Positions 21,715 to 33,674 of a stretch of 64,000 bases of DNA are shown here, one piece after another (positions within the stretch are counted from its first letter, which is position 1; the number at the start of each line of letters is the position of its first letter). The DNA is taken from positions 46,729,034 to 46,793,033 of the forward strand of contig OX419762.1 of the NCBI GenBank assembly GCA_948567375.1. The letters are read 5' to 3'. Position numbers and translations under genes: made by a program. The DNA is from Lunularia cruciata. Taxonomy: Eukaryota; Streptophyta; Marchantiopsida; Lunulariales; Lunulariaceae. The notes under the pieces are model-generated. The model did no database searches. It saw only the letters and a program-made list of their open reading frames with translations, and had not been told where the DNA came from.

Positions 21715-24359
21715 AAATCAGAAGTCAAAATGATTGAGGATAGATCTTCAACTTCCTTCAAAGACAACAATAATTTTCCTTAGGTTATAGGCAAACAATT
21801 GGCATTTGGTTTGATGGGAGAACTCATAGAGTCGGAGAAATTTGGTGAGCACAATAACAAGTCCTGATCATGTGATGTGTAATCTATTCTATATAATTAT
21901 GATTTTTTGGACATGGTTGGAGATTCATGATACCAATGACATAGAATCCAAATGTAGTGGAGAGAGTGAAGCTCTCTACAACTAGGAGAGTTCTCTTACT
22001 TGATCCACAAGAGCCAATTAGAGATATAGTAGATAGTTACTATTGGAGTCGGGAAATTAAGGAGAAACTCAAGAGGTTTGTTCACTATTGATAGACTAGA
22101 GAGGTCTAATCAGATTTGGGTAGAGATTCTGTCCATGAAAATTCAAGAGGGCGATGAGTTCACCAAGCACCTCTTAAGAGTCCAGAAAAGCTTCAAGAAG
22201 CTCCAAGATGATGGTTACAATTTGGAGAGAAATATGAGATTAATCATCTCTTATACACTCTTCCTAGATGATATGATCACATTCAAGTAGCTTTAAAGGT
22301 TTTGCTTGTTGAGTGTGTTACATAGGATTTGGTGGCAAACAAGCAAATAGAGTTTAATAGAGACAATAAGGTCAAAGAGAAGAAGCAAGCTGAAAGTGAG
22401 CAATTATGTGCACTTCTATTTAGTGCTTCTTCACAATCAAGGAAAGGACCAAGTAGAAGATCAAACATACATGTTTAGGAAATTGATGTCAACAATGAGA
22501 CTTGCTTCTTTTGCCATGAGAGAGTTCATATTGCAACTCTGTCTTAGAAAGGAGAGAGAAGAAAGAATGAGAGATGAAGAAGGCAAGAAGGAGATCACAT
22601 CAAGCAAAGAGACACAAACTTGCAAGCTTAGCACTTAATGCTCAAGAATACAATGACATTTTGAATGATAAGGAAGGATATGGTAAGAAAGGTAAGTTTT
22701 TCAAGTTGTTGGAATCTAATTTTTAGACATTGCATTAGTTGTAGAAATCCATAGTGATATACATCTTTGGCACCTCCAATTAGGACATCTATCAAAACCC
22801 ACCATCTGTGGTCATGAAAAGATTGCAGAGGGATTGAAGTTAGACTCTATAGGATAACTAGAGTTTTGCAATGGATGTGCAAAAAGAAAGGTGCACAAGG
22901 CTCCCCAAGAAGTTATTAACCATAGCTTTTGGCCTCCTAGATTTCATACATTTAGATGTATGGGGATACATGACTAAAAAGTCACTGAGTGGCATAGCAT
23001 ATTACATTAACCAAAGGAAAATCAACCAACTCAAAAATGATAGAGATAGAAAGTACAAGAAAAAATAATTTTTTCTTTCTTATTAGAGAAAAGAATTCTT
23101 CTTGATTGTATTGCTAGATATAGTCTAACAAAAAATGGACTTGTAGAAAGGTTGAACCACACATTGGTGGATAAATCATTTGCAAAGTTGGTGAGGAAAT
23201 TTTGGGATGCAGCTATAAGTACTACAAATTTCATGAGAGATATCAATGGTACTATTGCTTTACAAGAAAAAATTGTTAAGAGGTTTGGAGCGGGAAGAAA
23301 CCTAATGTTTCTACATTGAGAGTCTTTGGATTACTTGTCTATGCTCATATCCCTAGATAGCAAAGGACAAAGTTCACCATAAAATCATAAAGGATGATAT
23401 TTGTAGGTTATGAAGTGGGTTTGAAAAGGTAGCTCTTTTTCAATCCCAAGTCTAGATACATTGTCAAAATTTGGGATGTTCTCTTTGATGAGTTGAGAAC
23501 TTGGGGAGAAAACAATGATGAAGTGAAAAAAAAGCTGATTAGGTTGATCAAACTAATCAATTCATCTTTCCAAGCTATGAGGTTCATTCTTCATAAGTAC
23601 AATCCCTAACTGAACATGAAGATTCATCTAAAGAGACTTTAAAGGTCTACATGAGGTATCCAAAGCAGATGGTGGCTTATGATCCTCATATTATGGAAGG
23701 AGAAGACTCTCAAAAGGTAATCTTAGATATAGGATCTTTGAGTGAGATTTTAGAAAGGTCAAGAGATCACATGGAAAATTTGAGTGAAGAGCCAAGGAGA
23801 TCAAAGAGGGTGAGAAAGCCTATTGATAGACTTGGCTTTCCTTTTGAGCAACAATCTCATGTGATAGAAGAGATGTCAAATGAAACTTACATCTCCAATG
23901 AGATATATAATGACCTAAGACATTACAACAAGCAATACTTTGACCATATTAGAGTAAGGCAAGTTGGCTATTGTAGAAGAAAAGAAGTTTCTTCATACCA
24001 ATGGTACATGGGTACTAGTTGATTTACTGACATGGTAAAAAAGCAATTGGCTATAAATGGGTATTCAAGATTAAATGTGGAGCTAAGAACTAGATCTTGA
24101 AGTACAAAGTAAGACGTGTTGCAAAGGACTTCAACCAAAATGCATACATGGATTATATAGTAACCTTTGCACTTGGATCTATGTATAAATCTATTTGGAT
24201 GCTTTTAGAGTTTGATGTATAGAGATATTGAGAAGTAGAGCAACTGGATGTGACAACAACCTTTTTCAATGGAGATCTAAAAAAGACCATTAATATGATG
24301 TTCCATATGGGAATGTTGAAGGCAAAGGGAAATTGTGTTTGCTTCAGAAGGCCAAGTAT
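21715..24359 (+). pseudogene. Copia gag-pol 5' part (broken)
   Basis: The gag start near 21835 reads KFGEHNNKS...SILYNYDFLDMVG. A gag helix block (22078-22290: QIWVEILSMKIQEGDEF, LRVQKSFKKLQDDGYNLE) follows. The GAG-pre-integrase zinc region at about 22765-22910 has LWHLQLGHLS and FCNGCAKRKVHKAP, the H/H/C/C ligands. The integrase E region GLVERLNHTLVDKSFAKLVR is near 23130-23190. A basic linker EEPRRSKRVRKPIDR is at 23790-23835. RT from about 24040 includes a KWVFKIK-like start and NGDLKKTINMMF. Frames are interrupted many times. Confidence 0.75.
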
Positions 24360-24811
24360 TGTAATACCATGAGCTAGACAGATTATCTAAAATTGAAAAT
24401 TAGCTTGGTAAATCTTTAAAGATGTTATACATGATGGTCTAAGCAGATCAATAGAGTAGTCACCAAAAGCAGACTTCCACAAATAGGGTAGAGGTTGAAA
24501 ACACACCAAAACTTCAAAGCTAATTTTGGAGGCCTAAACAAAAGAATTAGACCTCAAAAAATAGACCCTTTTACCCTTAGGGAAAAATGCATAACCTTCT
24601 CTTCATAGTTTGTCTCATCAAGATCGTTTGAATGGTACCTCTTCCATATTGTTTAGAGCTTCCTATAGAAATATTATAAAATATTCCCTTTGTCAAACTT
24701 GTTTGACCAACAAAATGGAACTAGAGTTAACATGTCACCAATCCATATATCTAATCCAAGGATGTAGTGTGCTCAAAGAGGATCCTCTTTGTTATAAAAT
24801 AAAGGTAGATT
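24360..24811 (-). repeat. Family C LTR fragment, inverted
   Basis: On the minus strand it ends GGTATTACA at 24360, matching the 3' end of the solo LTR at 34745-35481. The similarity continues to about 24805, where it stops short of the 5' end at a family B LTR. It marks the left edge of the insertions into the copia RT. Confidence 0.7.
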
Positions 24812-25263
24812 GCCCCTTTGTGTCACACCATTTGTAACATAGTATCTAGATTGCTCCGACTCTAGAGTAGTAGTGTTGGTAGTCAGGAGTGTTTTTGTAG
24901 TTATTAAAAGACTACTTGTTGACATTTAGATTTAGTGTTTGGAGCACGGACTACATGGTGGAGCCTATAGTCACTTAGCACCATTGCTAAGTGCCGATAT
25001 TGGATGTGCCACCAACGGGACCGTTAGGGTTGGAGACCAAGGGGTATACTCTTGAATTGTAGCTCTAGAGAGCTCACTTCTTTGATGTTGAGCCTTCAAG
25101 TTCCTAGCTATGGTGGACTGAGGCCGGTGAACATCACCTATATTCTCTTAGCTAGAGTGGGTGTTGCTTGATTGTAATTAATGCCTAGTTGTTAGCAGAT
25201 TATTGAATGACAGATCAAGTACTAATCTAACTGAGTGTGATTTGAGTTGTGTGAACAAACTGA
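24812..25263 (+). repeat. Family B 5' LTR, missing its first ~105 bp
   Basis: It aligns with 34095-34537 and 53100-53538, from CCATTTGTA to AACAAACTGA. Its start falls about 20 bp beyond the point where three other family B LTR fragments end. Confidence 0.75.
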
Positions 25264-25275
25264 TTATATCAAAGA
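25264..25275 (+). other. Probable primer-binding site, initiator tRNA-Met type
   Basis: TTATATCAAAGA against the usual plant TGGTATCAGAGC gives 8 of 12 matches, at the expected place just after the LTR. It is decayed, so the assignment is tentative. Confidence 0.4.
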
Positions 25276-26660
25276 AGTGAGGTCAAGGAGAATTAGGGTG
25301 CAAGAACTAAGAGTGTTGGTGGTATCTCCAAGACTTGTTGATCATTGGTAGCTCGATCAGAGTTCAGATTTTCCTTAGTGTGTAGAAGCTCATTTGATTG
25401 GTGCAGATTTGGCATTGAGGCAGACAACATGTAGAAGCACTGGCCAATTTTTGAGAAAAGAGAAGCACTTTCAAGCAATAGTTGTCATTTTGAGCTCAAG
25501 AGATGAAAGCAAGACAAATCTGGTCCGAGTTGAGCTCAAAAAGTGAAATTGAAGGTGGAATTGAGAACCCATCTTTGTGAATTAAAAATTTGATAACCCC
25601 ATCATCCAATTGAGCTCAAATGGAGAGTTAGTGGAGGATTTTGTGTCAGCCAAATTTAGGGATTTACATCAAATTTTGGCCAGATTTGGAGGAGTTTCAC
25701 TAGATTTGGAGAGGGTTTGAAGTGGCAAATTTTGGCTTGAGTTGGAAGGGCTTGGCCAAATTGGAGGAGTTTTGCCATATTTGGAGAGGGTTTAAGGTGG
25801 GAAGGAGAAAAGCCTCATTTGGCTAAGTTTTGGCATTGAGTAGCTTCAAAGTATAGGGTTGTGGGCTATAAAGGCCTAAAAGGGCCAACAAGCTAGCTTG
25901 TTGGTATGAGGCTAGCTAGTTTGAGTAGGTTTTGATCATTGTTTGGCAAAATTTGCCCACCTTGCTAGATTGTGTGCAATAAGGTTTGACCTCTAGATCT
26001 TTGCTTCCTAGATTGTGCCATAGCCAACTAGTCCATCCTCACTTGTTTTCCTAGTGGCTATTCCATTGTTATCTATACATCTGTAGCTTTGGCTAGGAGA
26101 GACAGTTGGATCCTATTCTTGGTGATCTTGGTAGGTTAGAAAGAAAATAACTCCTAATATGTCAAATGCCAAATGGTGACAAAGTCAATCCAATGTTGAT
26201 TTATGAGATGGAATGTTTTTGTTTAGATTTCTTGTGATAAAATTCCCTCTATTCTCTCCTTCCTATTTTTGCACTATGTTTGTGTGAGGTGCCCTGACTT
26301 TAAAGCGTTGGTGCTCTGGTGTGCATTGGGTAGTGAGGCTGGAGTGATGACTAGTCAAACTACCTATGTTTCTCTCCAATGAAGCAAGAAGTGATGACTT
26401 GTAGACCGTGAGAATGCATGCTATGATGATATGTTACAGGTTTCCATTTCCCTTAATGTAGGAGTCATAGTTAGGGCTACATTAGTGGGTGATTTTTGGT
26501 TGATACATAGGCACTTGGTGGATACTTGCGGTGGTTATAAATGCGAGTTGTAGTTTCCGATTACTTTGTCACGATAGAGTTCTTTGGGGATTCCAAAAGA
26601 GATAGCACTATAGTATGCAATGGGTTTACTTGGAGTGGCGCTTAGTATTAGCCTGTATCT
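25276..26660 (+). other. Family B leader, no coding domain seen
   Basis: About 1.4 kb between the primer-binding site and gag. It is rich in GGAG/TTTGG words around 25540-25830 (repeats of the type TTGGAGGAGTTT), and frames are short. Confidence 0.5.
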
Positions 26661-26669
26661 CAAGTCCCA

Positions 26670-28850
26670 ATGAGGGAGGAGATTGACTCTAAGTTGGAGT
26701 TTGATGTAAGAATTGATTCAATTGAGAGTGCACTTCGTATGTCTGCACCATTCCTGTGGGACATGGACAAGATTTTTTAGGCCTCCAAAGGCTCCAAGCA
26801 TTACTTTGGTATAGTGGGTACCATTGACTTAGATGACCTCATCCAGGAGTTTGATAGTTGGTGTGATCTATAGCAGATACGGAACCCAACTTTGTTCACA
26901 CCCTTCATGACAAGAAGGGGTTATTTCAACACTTGGAGTGTCCACCAATGGATGATTACTATGAGCTCACTTGTAGGATAGTGAGTTATGGAGACAATAT
27001 TGGTCTCTAAACTATGTCTCTATCATTTCAAGCTCGGTTTCTAGGGGTAGATTGGTTATACCCACGAGTTCTAGCTTTACTAGCATTGGTGGATCTCTTG
27101 GAGATGGTGCTAATACAAGTGGAGGTACTACTACATGAGGTGGTAATATTGGGGTTTAACTCCATGGTGGAGTTCTTCCAATGTTTGAGGCAAACCTACC
27201 AAGGAGTGCAGATTGACAAGATGAGGAGCTTGCAAGAGTTCTAGCGGAAGGTTGGAGAGAGTCTACGCAATTTATACACTTGCATGAGATGGTTGATCAG
27301 TTTTACTCATGGAGTTATAGGCCCAAGAAGTCCAATTTTGGTATGGGATATTGGATAGGAAGTTACAGTGTAGAGTCCATGATGCTACATTGTTACATAT
27401 TACTTTGCCTACTTTGGTAGTGGTCTTTGGTTTGGTTGAGCGTATTGAGCTCAATATGGTGGAGGAGAGAGTGGTGATATCTAGATTTGGTAGGGAGACC
27501 TCATCCACAATTGTGACTTCTTCTAGAGTGCAACAAAGTGCACCATGCCCAGTTAGTTTTCAAGGACAAGGTGGACAGCCTAGGTCATATGGAGCAAGTG
27601 GAGGGCATACTGTTGTTAGACCCTTACCTTCATTTTCAAGTTAGCAGCAACCAATGAGTAGTAGTGTTTCTTGTTGGAATTATGGTGGACCTTACCATAG
27701 GAGAGAGTGCATTCAAGGCAGCTTACCTGACACCTCTGGCGCATCACACCAACACAAAGGCAGTGTGAGCATTGCCATAGATTGGTCACACTAGTGACCA
27801 ATGCTTTGACCTACACCTAGAGTTACAGAGTGGTAGTGTTACTATAGCAGGTGGTAGAGGAGCTCCAAGTCATGGAGAACAAGGTGCTATAGGTGGTGGT
27901 AGAGGATCCACACCTAGTAGAGGTGTAGTGCCTACCCTTACTTTTGATACAACCATGACTACTTGCATGAGCAATTGGAGCAGAGATTGGTTAGCATGGC
28001 TATAGCTCAAAGGAGATTCAATTATTGAGGCTTCCACTTCATATGTTGGTGATAGAGATGCCTTGGATTTCATGTGTGGAGCAGCACAGGTAGATGCCCC
28101 TATCATTATGACTAGGAGTGCAAGTACCTTTCCTTACTTGTGATACAACCATGACTACTTGCATTGAGCAATTGGAGCAGAGATTGGCTAGCATGGCCAT
28201 AGCTTAGAGGAGATCAGATTTAGTTGTTGAGGCTTCCATCTCATATGTTGGTGATAGAGATGCCTTGGATTTCATGTGCGGAGCAGCACAGGTAGATGCC
28301 TCCATCGTTATGACTAGGAGTGCAATACGTGCTCCAAAGCCTAAATGAGCATCAGTGGAGTTGGACCCACAAAGAGGAGAGGTTGGGAGATAGGTCAGAC
28401 TTCATCAGTCTTTCATGCTCTTTGAGGTCCTACAGACGTTATCCATGGCTCCTAGACATCTAAGTGCAGGTATAGTAGGTGGTGATGGGGTGCATGATGG
28501 ACTACCTACTAGTCAGCCACCTGCTACTACACAGACTGAGTCTAGCACAATATTGGGGGAAGCTCAACTGATTATGCACTATCTTTTATTTTCAACTAGT
28601 GATATATGTGCATTGGGGGTTGACCAACCCCAATGTTCCAATTGGCTGCCATGCTTTGTGAGAGTAGGGATGATGTCCTCCCTACTACTAGAGTAAAGTT
28701 GGTTGATAATGGAGTTGACTTGGTTGAGGAGCACGGGATTTGCTCAGCAACCAATGGTTTGTGGCAAGCAACAACGGCTAGATTGGAGGAGTTACTAACT
28801 AGACCTACCTTTGAGCGAGCGCCATTTACACCTAATGTTGTCATGCTGGA
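26670..28850 (+). pseudogene. Family B gag with two CCHC knuckles (broken)
   Basis: It opens MREEIDSKLEFDVRIDSIES near 26670. A helix-rich part follows (RQTYQGVQIDKMRSLQEF, VGESLRNLYTCMR at about 27190-27285), consistent with a retrotransposon gag domain. Knuckle 1 near 27674 reads CWNYGGPYHRREC, with its second Cys changed to Tyr. Knuckle 2 near 27755 reads CEHCHRL, then continues GHTSDQC in another frame. A 196-bp tandem duplication lies downstream. Several shifts and stops are present. Confidence 0.65.
27931..28322 (+). repeat. Tandem duplication of a 196-bp unit inside gag
   Basis: Units 27931-28126 and 28127-28322 share TGATACAACCATGACTACTT, CAATTGGAGCAGAGATTGG and GATGCCTTGGATTTCATGTG. 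There are roughly a dozen differences. The unit length is not a multiple of three, so the duplication itself shifts the frame. Confidence 0.85.
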
Positions 28851-28859
28851 TAACCAAAA

Positions 28860-29240
28860 GGGGATTTTTTGTTTGTTTTGAGGAAGGTTTATACACCACA
28901 AAGAGTCTTACTTGACTCTGGTGCACAACCCCTTATGTTGGGGAAGGTTGTAGTTGTTGGTCTGGAGTTATGAGAGACCAATGTGGAGAGGTGTACATTC
29001 AGATCTAGACATCTCTAGGTGGTGGTTCAACATAATACATCACATGTGGGGAGCTTGTTGTCCAAGTTCAACTTGGTTACTCAATTGATAGCTTGGTAAT
29101 GAGGGCTCAAGCTATTGCGACAACAGTTGAGTCATATGATGTGCTGGTTGGAGGAGCAGTGTTATACTCCATGGGTTTTAGTATTGACTATTGAGAGGAG
29201 GCAACCTCCTATAGACCAGGTTGGTAGTCAGGTGAGGGAT
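28860..29240 (+). pseudogene. Family B aspartic protease (broken)
   Basis: VLLDSGAQPLMLGK near 28908-28950 contains the DSG active-site triad. YDVLVGGAVLYSMGF near 29137-29182 fits the C-terminal hydrophobic-Gly block. The two parts are in frames separated by stops. The methyltransferase domain begins about 400 bp downstream, so the protease is its upstream neighbour in pol. Confidence 0.7.
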
Positions 29241-29599
29241 GAGTATGTCACCTACCAATACAGTTCAATAGTGGCAATCTTGGCTCACTATAGTCCGGTC
29301 ACATGGCAACATCAATTCCAACTTTTAGTGGTGTAGTTACTTGGCCTAGTAATTTACTGGAGGAGGACGCTCATGCAGAGGATACTCCAATACCAAAGAA
29401 GACCACTCGGATTTGGAGTATGAGTGAGATTGTTGCATCCACCTTGGATGTTCCATTGTGGAGTTCAGAGGAGGCATTACAGCAACATGCAGATTGGTTG
29501 GTGCAGTAGGCTTGGAATGGAGCCTTTGTATCACCAGGAGATGAGTGTGAGGATGAGCCTCCAAAGTTGATTACCTTGACACCTTTGGATACCACACTC

Positions 29600-30590
29600 A
29601 TTGTTTGGCAATATCCATTAAAGGAAGTATGTCTATTGGAGTTGTTTGGTGGGATTAGCACTAGACTAATTGCGGTCCTACAAGCGGGTATACAAGTATA
29701 AAAGTACTTGCATGTATAGAGAGATGAGACTGCTAGGCAAGTCTCTTTACATCAGGTGGATCACTTGGCTTATCGATATCTTGAGTTATTACCAATGTCA
29801 GCAATCAAGGGTTACTAGAAGACCCTATTGGTAGACATTTCCTTGTTGTGGCATAGGACTTGGAAAGACATGGTCTTATCACTTGGTGATTGTTGGATGG
29901 CCATGTTAGGGACATACATGTGCTGGCCAAGGTTTGAGTCTTTAGGATGCTTGTTCTGGTGTATTTTGGGAGATATTACACATACTTTGACATCTCTAAG
30001 TCCATTAGTCTATTTCTCCATCTTCCCTTTTGGAGAACATCCTTTTGATAAGTGATTCTTGCACCAGAGTGGTGGCAAATACACATCAGGTCCATTCTTG
30101 GATAGGAACTATTATATTGTTAGATGCAGCTAGAGTGGGATCACAGGCTCATTATCTTTCTCTTTGGTGGAAAAACCTCTTACCTAGAGAGGTTCTACAA
30201 TGCACTTATGATAGGATTCAATGACTAGACCACATCATTGTTGATGACATCTTGGATGTTGAGCGTTAGTCTCAGATGGTGATAGTGGTTGATAGGTCAC
30301 CTATGGCAATGGTGAACCTAGTTAGACAGCTTAGAGCCACTTTTCCCACACTTATGAGTTTCCCAAGCTCTCATGTTATTTGAGAGGGAGGTCCTAGACT
30401 GGTTTAGGACTTACAATTATAGCAGTTGGTGGAGCCCAATGCTTATGAGAGAGAGCGGGTAATGGATTTTTGCATCGGTATTATCGTTGTTCTAGCAATA
30501 TCAAAGGCATCCAAGCATCAGGTGTTAGGTCAAGCTATGGATCTATATTTTTTGACTTGGATTGTGAGCCTTGGCTTGGCAAAGTAGTGT
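29600..30590 (+). pseudogene. DNMT3-like cytosine-C5 DNA methyltransferase domain within family B pol (broken)
   Basis: Such domains transfer a methyl group from S-adenosylmethionine to C5 of cytosine. Motif I: LLELFGGISTRLIAVLQAGI from 29633. Motif IV: LVIVGWPC (Pro-Cys at 29901-29906), then stop, then GHTCAGQGL. Motif VI: ENI near 30033. Motif VIII-like: LLDAARVGSQAH followed by LWWKNLLP, which resembles the AAHRAR-x-x-W-x-NLP wording of DNMT3 more than the QxRxR of DNMT1/CMT. Motif X-like: YERERVMDFC, then QVLGQAMDL and WIVSLGLAK up to about 30588. About 320 codons, the size of a DNMT3 catalytic domain. Motif I is in a different frame from IV-VIII, and several stops are present, so this copy is inactive. 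No N-terminal host domain (PWWP, UBA, BAH, ADD) precedes it; protease does. A host DRM is unlikely because the motifs are not circularly permuted. Confidence 0.8.
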
Positions 30591-30899
30591 AGGATGCGCT
30601 TGATAGGCATCACCACTTGGATACTTGTGAGCCATGTGCCTATCAAGATGATTTAGGCACACATTGGGAGCGATAGACCGAGTGGACATGGTATTCTTGG
30701 GACATTGCCAATAGCTACTAGGGAGAGTGGTCTACTTGGAGTCCATCAATGTGAGCGTGGGCTACTTGTATTACATCCTTGGTCCACTTGGGATGCTGCT
30801 AGAGGATATATGGAGCTTGCAGCAAGAGTGGAGGGAGTTTTCACATAGAGGTTGGAACCTCTAGTGGTTAGGGACATGACACTATTGATCCCAAGGGTC

Positions 30900-32230
30900 C
30901 AGTGTAGCAGCCAGTCAGTTTGTCTTCTACTCCTACTATAGTTACAGAGGATACTTGGGAGCCAGATCTTGGACCCAAGCTTATAAGAGAGGAAAGAAAA
31001 ATAGTTTGGAGGCTCTTGAGGAGCTACACGAGTTGTTTTACCTTTGATATGAAGGATGATGCCAGCCAAGAAGGATATGCATGGCAACTATATAGATAGG
31101 CAGATGTGTGGAGATTACAGTCTTATCAACCGATAGAGTAGAGCTGATTGGTATGCCATGCCTACACTGGAGGAGATCTTTGATGCAATTGGGCATGCAA
31201 AGGTCTTCAGTACTTTGGGTCTTTGAGCAGGATATCATCAATTGTTGATCAAGGAGGAGGATAAGTCCAAGACAACATTTTGGGCTATTGATCCTCACGG
31301 TAAGGATATGTTATACCATTGATGTTAAAGAACGCTCTTGCCAAGTTCTAGAGGGTCATGGACAAGATCTTAACAAGATTGGATTTTTCTTGGTGCTATA
31401 TTGATAACATTTTGGTCTATAGCATGACTATGGAGGAGCATAAGAGATAGTTGTTGGATGTGTTTGAGAGGTTGAGATCTCATGGACTCAAATTACATCT
31501 TAGGAAGTGTAGGTTCTTCCATAAGCAGGTTGAGTATTTGGGTCACACTATCTACCCTAGAGGACTTGGTGTTCAGCAGACCAAGGTGGAGGCTATTACA
31601 CGTCTTCCTTGGCCTACGGATGTGAGTAGACTGCAAGCATTCCTTTGGTTGGCAAAATTCTATTGCTACTATGTTAGAGAATTTAGTGTCATTGCCAAGG
31701 CTTTGACAAAGCTGACCAAGCTTACACATGAGTGGTGTTGGGGAGATGAGCAAGAGAGAACTTTTGTAGAGCTCAAGGAGAGGTTGACATTTGCTCCTAT
31801 TTTGAGGAGACCGGTCAGAGGACGACCATTTTCAGGTTGTCCTCTGATCACACTATTTGGAGTATGTTGGAGCTTAAAGCAATGCTCATCTAGCATGATG
31901 AGGAGAGGAAGGAGTTTGTGGTGGCTTATACTAGTCACTCCAACAATTCAACCGAGGCAAAGTATAGTTCATATGAGGGAGAGTGCTTGGCAGCAGTTTG
32001 GGCAAGAGCACATTTTTTATGTTACCTATTTGGTAACCTCTTTACTCTCATCATTGATCACCAACCACTTAAGTAGTTGATGGAGTCTGACAAGCTTTCA
32101 TGGAAGCTTGCACAATGGGCTCTGATTTTACAAGAGTATGATTTCACTATTATTCACACACTTGGAATGGTGAACCGTGATGTAGATGGGTTGAGTAAAA
32201 ACCCATGTCCCAGCCAGCATGATCAGACCA
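30900..32230 (+). pseudogene. Family B reverse transcriptase and RNase H (broken)
   Basis: RT: WCYIDNILVYS near 31393 (YxDD has become YIDN), LRSHGLKLHLRKCRFF and VEYLGHTI in a 209-codon frame (31451-32080). RNase H-like: STEAKYSSYEGECLAAVWA near 31950-32005 in another frame, and DHQPLK near 32055. The tail WALILQEYDFTIIHTLGMVNRDVDGLS (32115-32195) is typical of the Ty3 RT-RNase H end. The RT N-terminal half at 30900-31390 is heavily broken. Confidence 0.8.
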
Positions 32231-32589
32231 TAACACATTGGCATGGTGAGATAGATGAGGAGATGGTGCCAGGTTGGCATGCATCTACCTTTCTCTGTAT
32301 AGTTTCTAAGGCTTTGGTAGTATCTCTCTTAGTGCATAAATGGGAGTTATTGAGGTCACAGATATAGAGAGTGAAGATATTGGTACAATTCAGTGAGACA
32401 TTCATGATGATGTCTTAGTGATGGACTATCTTTGCATTGGTGTTGTGGGTGGCACAATTGGAGCCAAGGAAAGAGACCATGTCCTTTAACAAGCCATGCG
32501 GTTCAAATTGGAGGGCAGACACCTTCTTTGGGTATGTGAGGATGGTAGAGTGCAAGTAGTACCACTTCCATCTTAGAGACCATAATTGG

Positions 32590-33640
32590 TCCATCATGCT
32601 AATGAGCAGCTAGGACATTATGGAGTAAAGCATACATATAGCCTACTATAGAGTCACTATTGGTGGTGTGGTATGCAAATTGAGGTATAGCAATTTGTTG
32701 CCAGATGTGTGGTTTGTGACCAAGTTAGAGCATCATTCAATGCTCCTATGCCGCAATTACACCCATTACCTATCATAGGATTGACTTACCATTGGAGTTT
32801 GGACTTTGCTGGACCTTTACCATTGATTGTGAGACATGATCGGTATGTTTTGGTGATGGTTGAGCACTTCTCCAAGTAGATTGAGTTGGTGGCACTTCTT
32901 GACAAGTCCAATGAAGGGATGGCTTATTTGTTCCTAGATTGGGTTCTTAGTCATTTTGGTGCACAATTTTAGGTTTTGACTGATCAAGGTATAAAGTTCT
33001 TAGGAGAGTTTCAGGTCCTATGTGACAAGGCTTTTAGTGATCATTGTACTACCTCACAAGATCACCTTTAGGTGGATGGCTTAGCAGAGAGAGTGGTTCA
33101 AATGATGAAGAGAGGATTGCAAAAGTATGGTTTGCAGAGATGCCACTTAGGAGATTGGGATCTCCAATTACCTTGGTTAGCCAAAGGCTATTGGTTCAGC
33201 CAGCAAGCCTCCTTAGCATCCTTCTCTCTTTACTTCCTACTCTATGGATGAGATCCAGATTTACCTGTAGCCATTTTTCAATATGCTACTATAGTCTTGG
33301 ACTTGGATGATCCAAATGTAGGAGTGAGCACATGTTCTCAATGGGCAAAGATCTTTTGGAGAGTGATGCCGATGGTCTTTGAGAACTTAGCAATTGCTCA
33401 ACATAGAGATACCTTACACTATGCTACTATTTGAGGAAGAAGGTATAGACCCTCAATCTGTTGATTTCATTCAAGTGACTATGTATATCTATAATAGACA
33501 ACACCGACAACACTTGATGTTTTGACAAGCCGCACTATCTTGAGAGTGTAGAGGTTTTGACATCTAGAGTCCTTGTATTGGAAGGATCATGTATGCAATT
33601 TTGTGTCATGACACCTCCCAAACATTGATGGTACTATGGC
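32590..33640 (+). pseudogene. Family B integrase (broken)
   Basis: Zinc-binding H2C2 part: HANEQLGHYG and ARCVVCDQ (32594-32720). Core: WSLDFAGPL, then LTDQGIKFL, then GLAERVVQ, so all three catalytic acidic residues are still visible here. The frame is broken by several stops. The C-terminal part (DYVYL, TIILRV-like) leads to the PHD finger. Confidence 0.8.
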
Positions 33641-33674
33641 CCCAAGCTTGGCACTTGTATGGGCAGGCTTAAGG

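Larger units (their letters stand above)
21501..24359 (+). mobile_element. Ty1/copia element, 5' half
   Basis: It contains an LTR remnant, gag, GAG-pre-integrase zinc region, integrase and the first part of RT. At 24359 the RT frame stops abruptly after the block that precedes the SLYGLKQA-type motif. That motif (GLKQALKAYYEKLD) is found 29 kb away at about 53715. The two halves fit end to end, so they are one element split by later insertions. Confidence 0.8.

Noticed and set aside
29600-30590. Methyltransferase domain as a relic of a host CMT, MET1 or DRM gene
   Set aside because: No BAH, chromo or UBA domain is near, motif order is not permuted as in DRM, and three copies keep the same place inside a retroelement.
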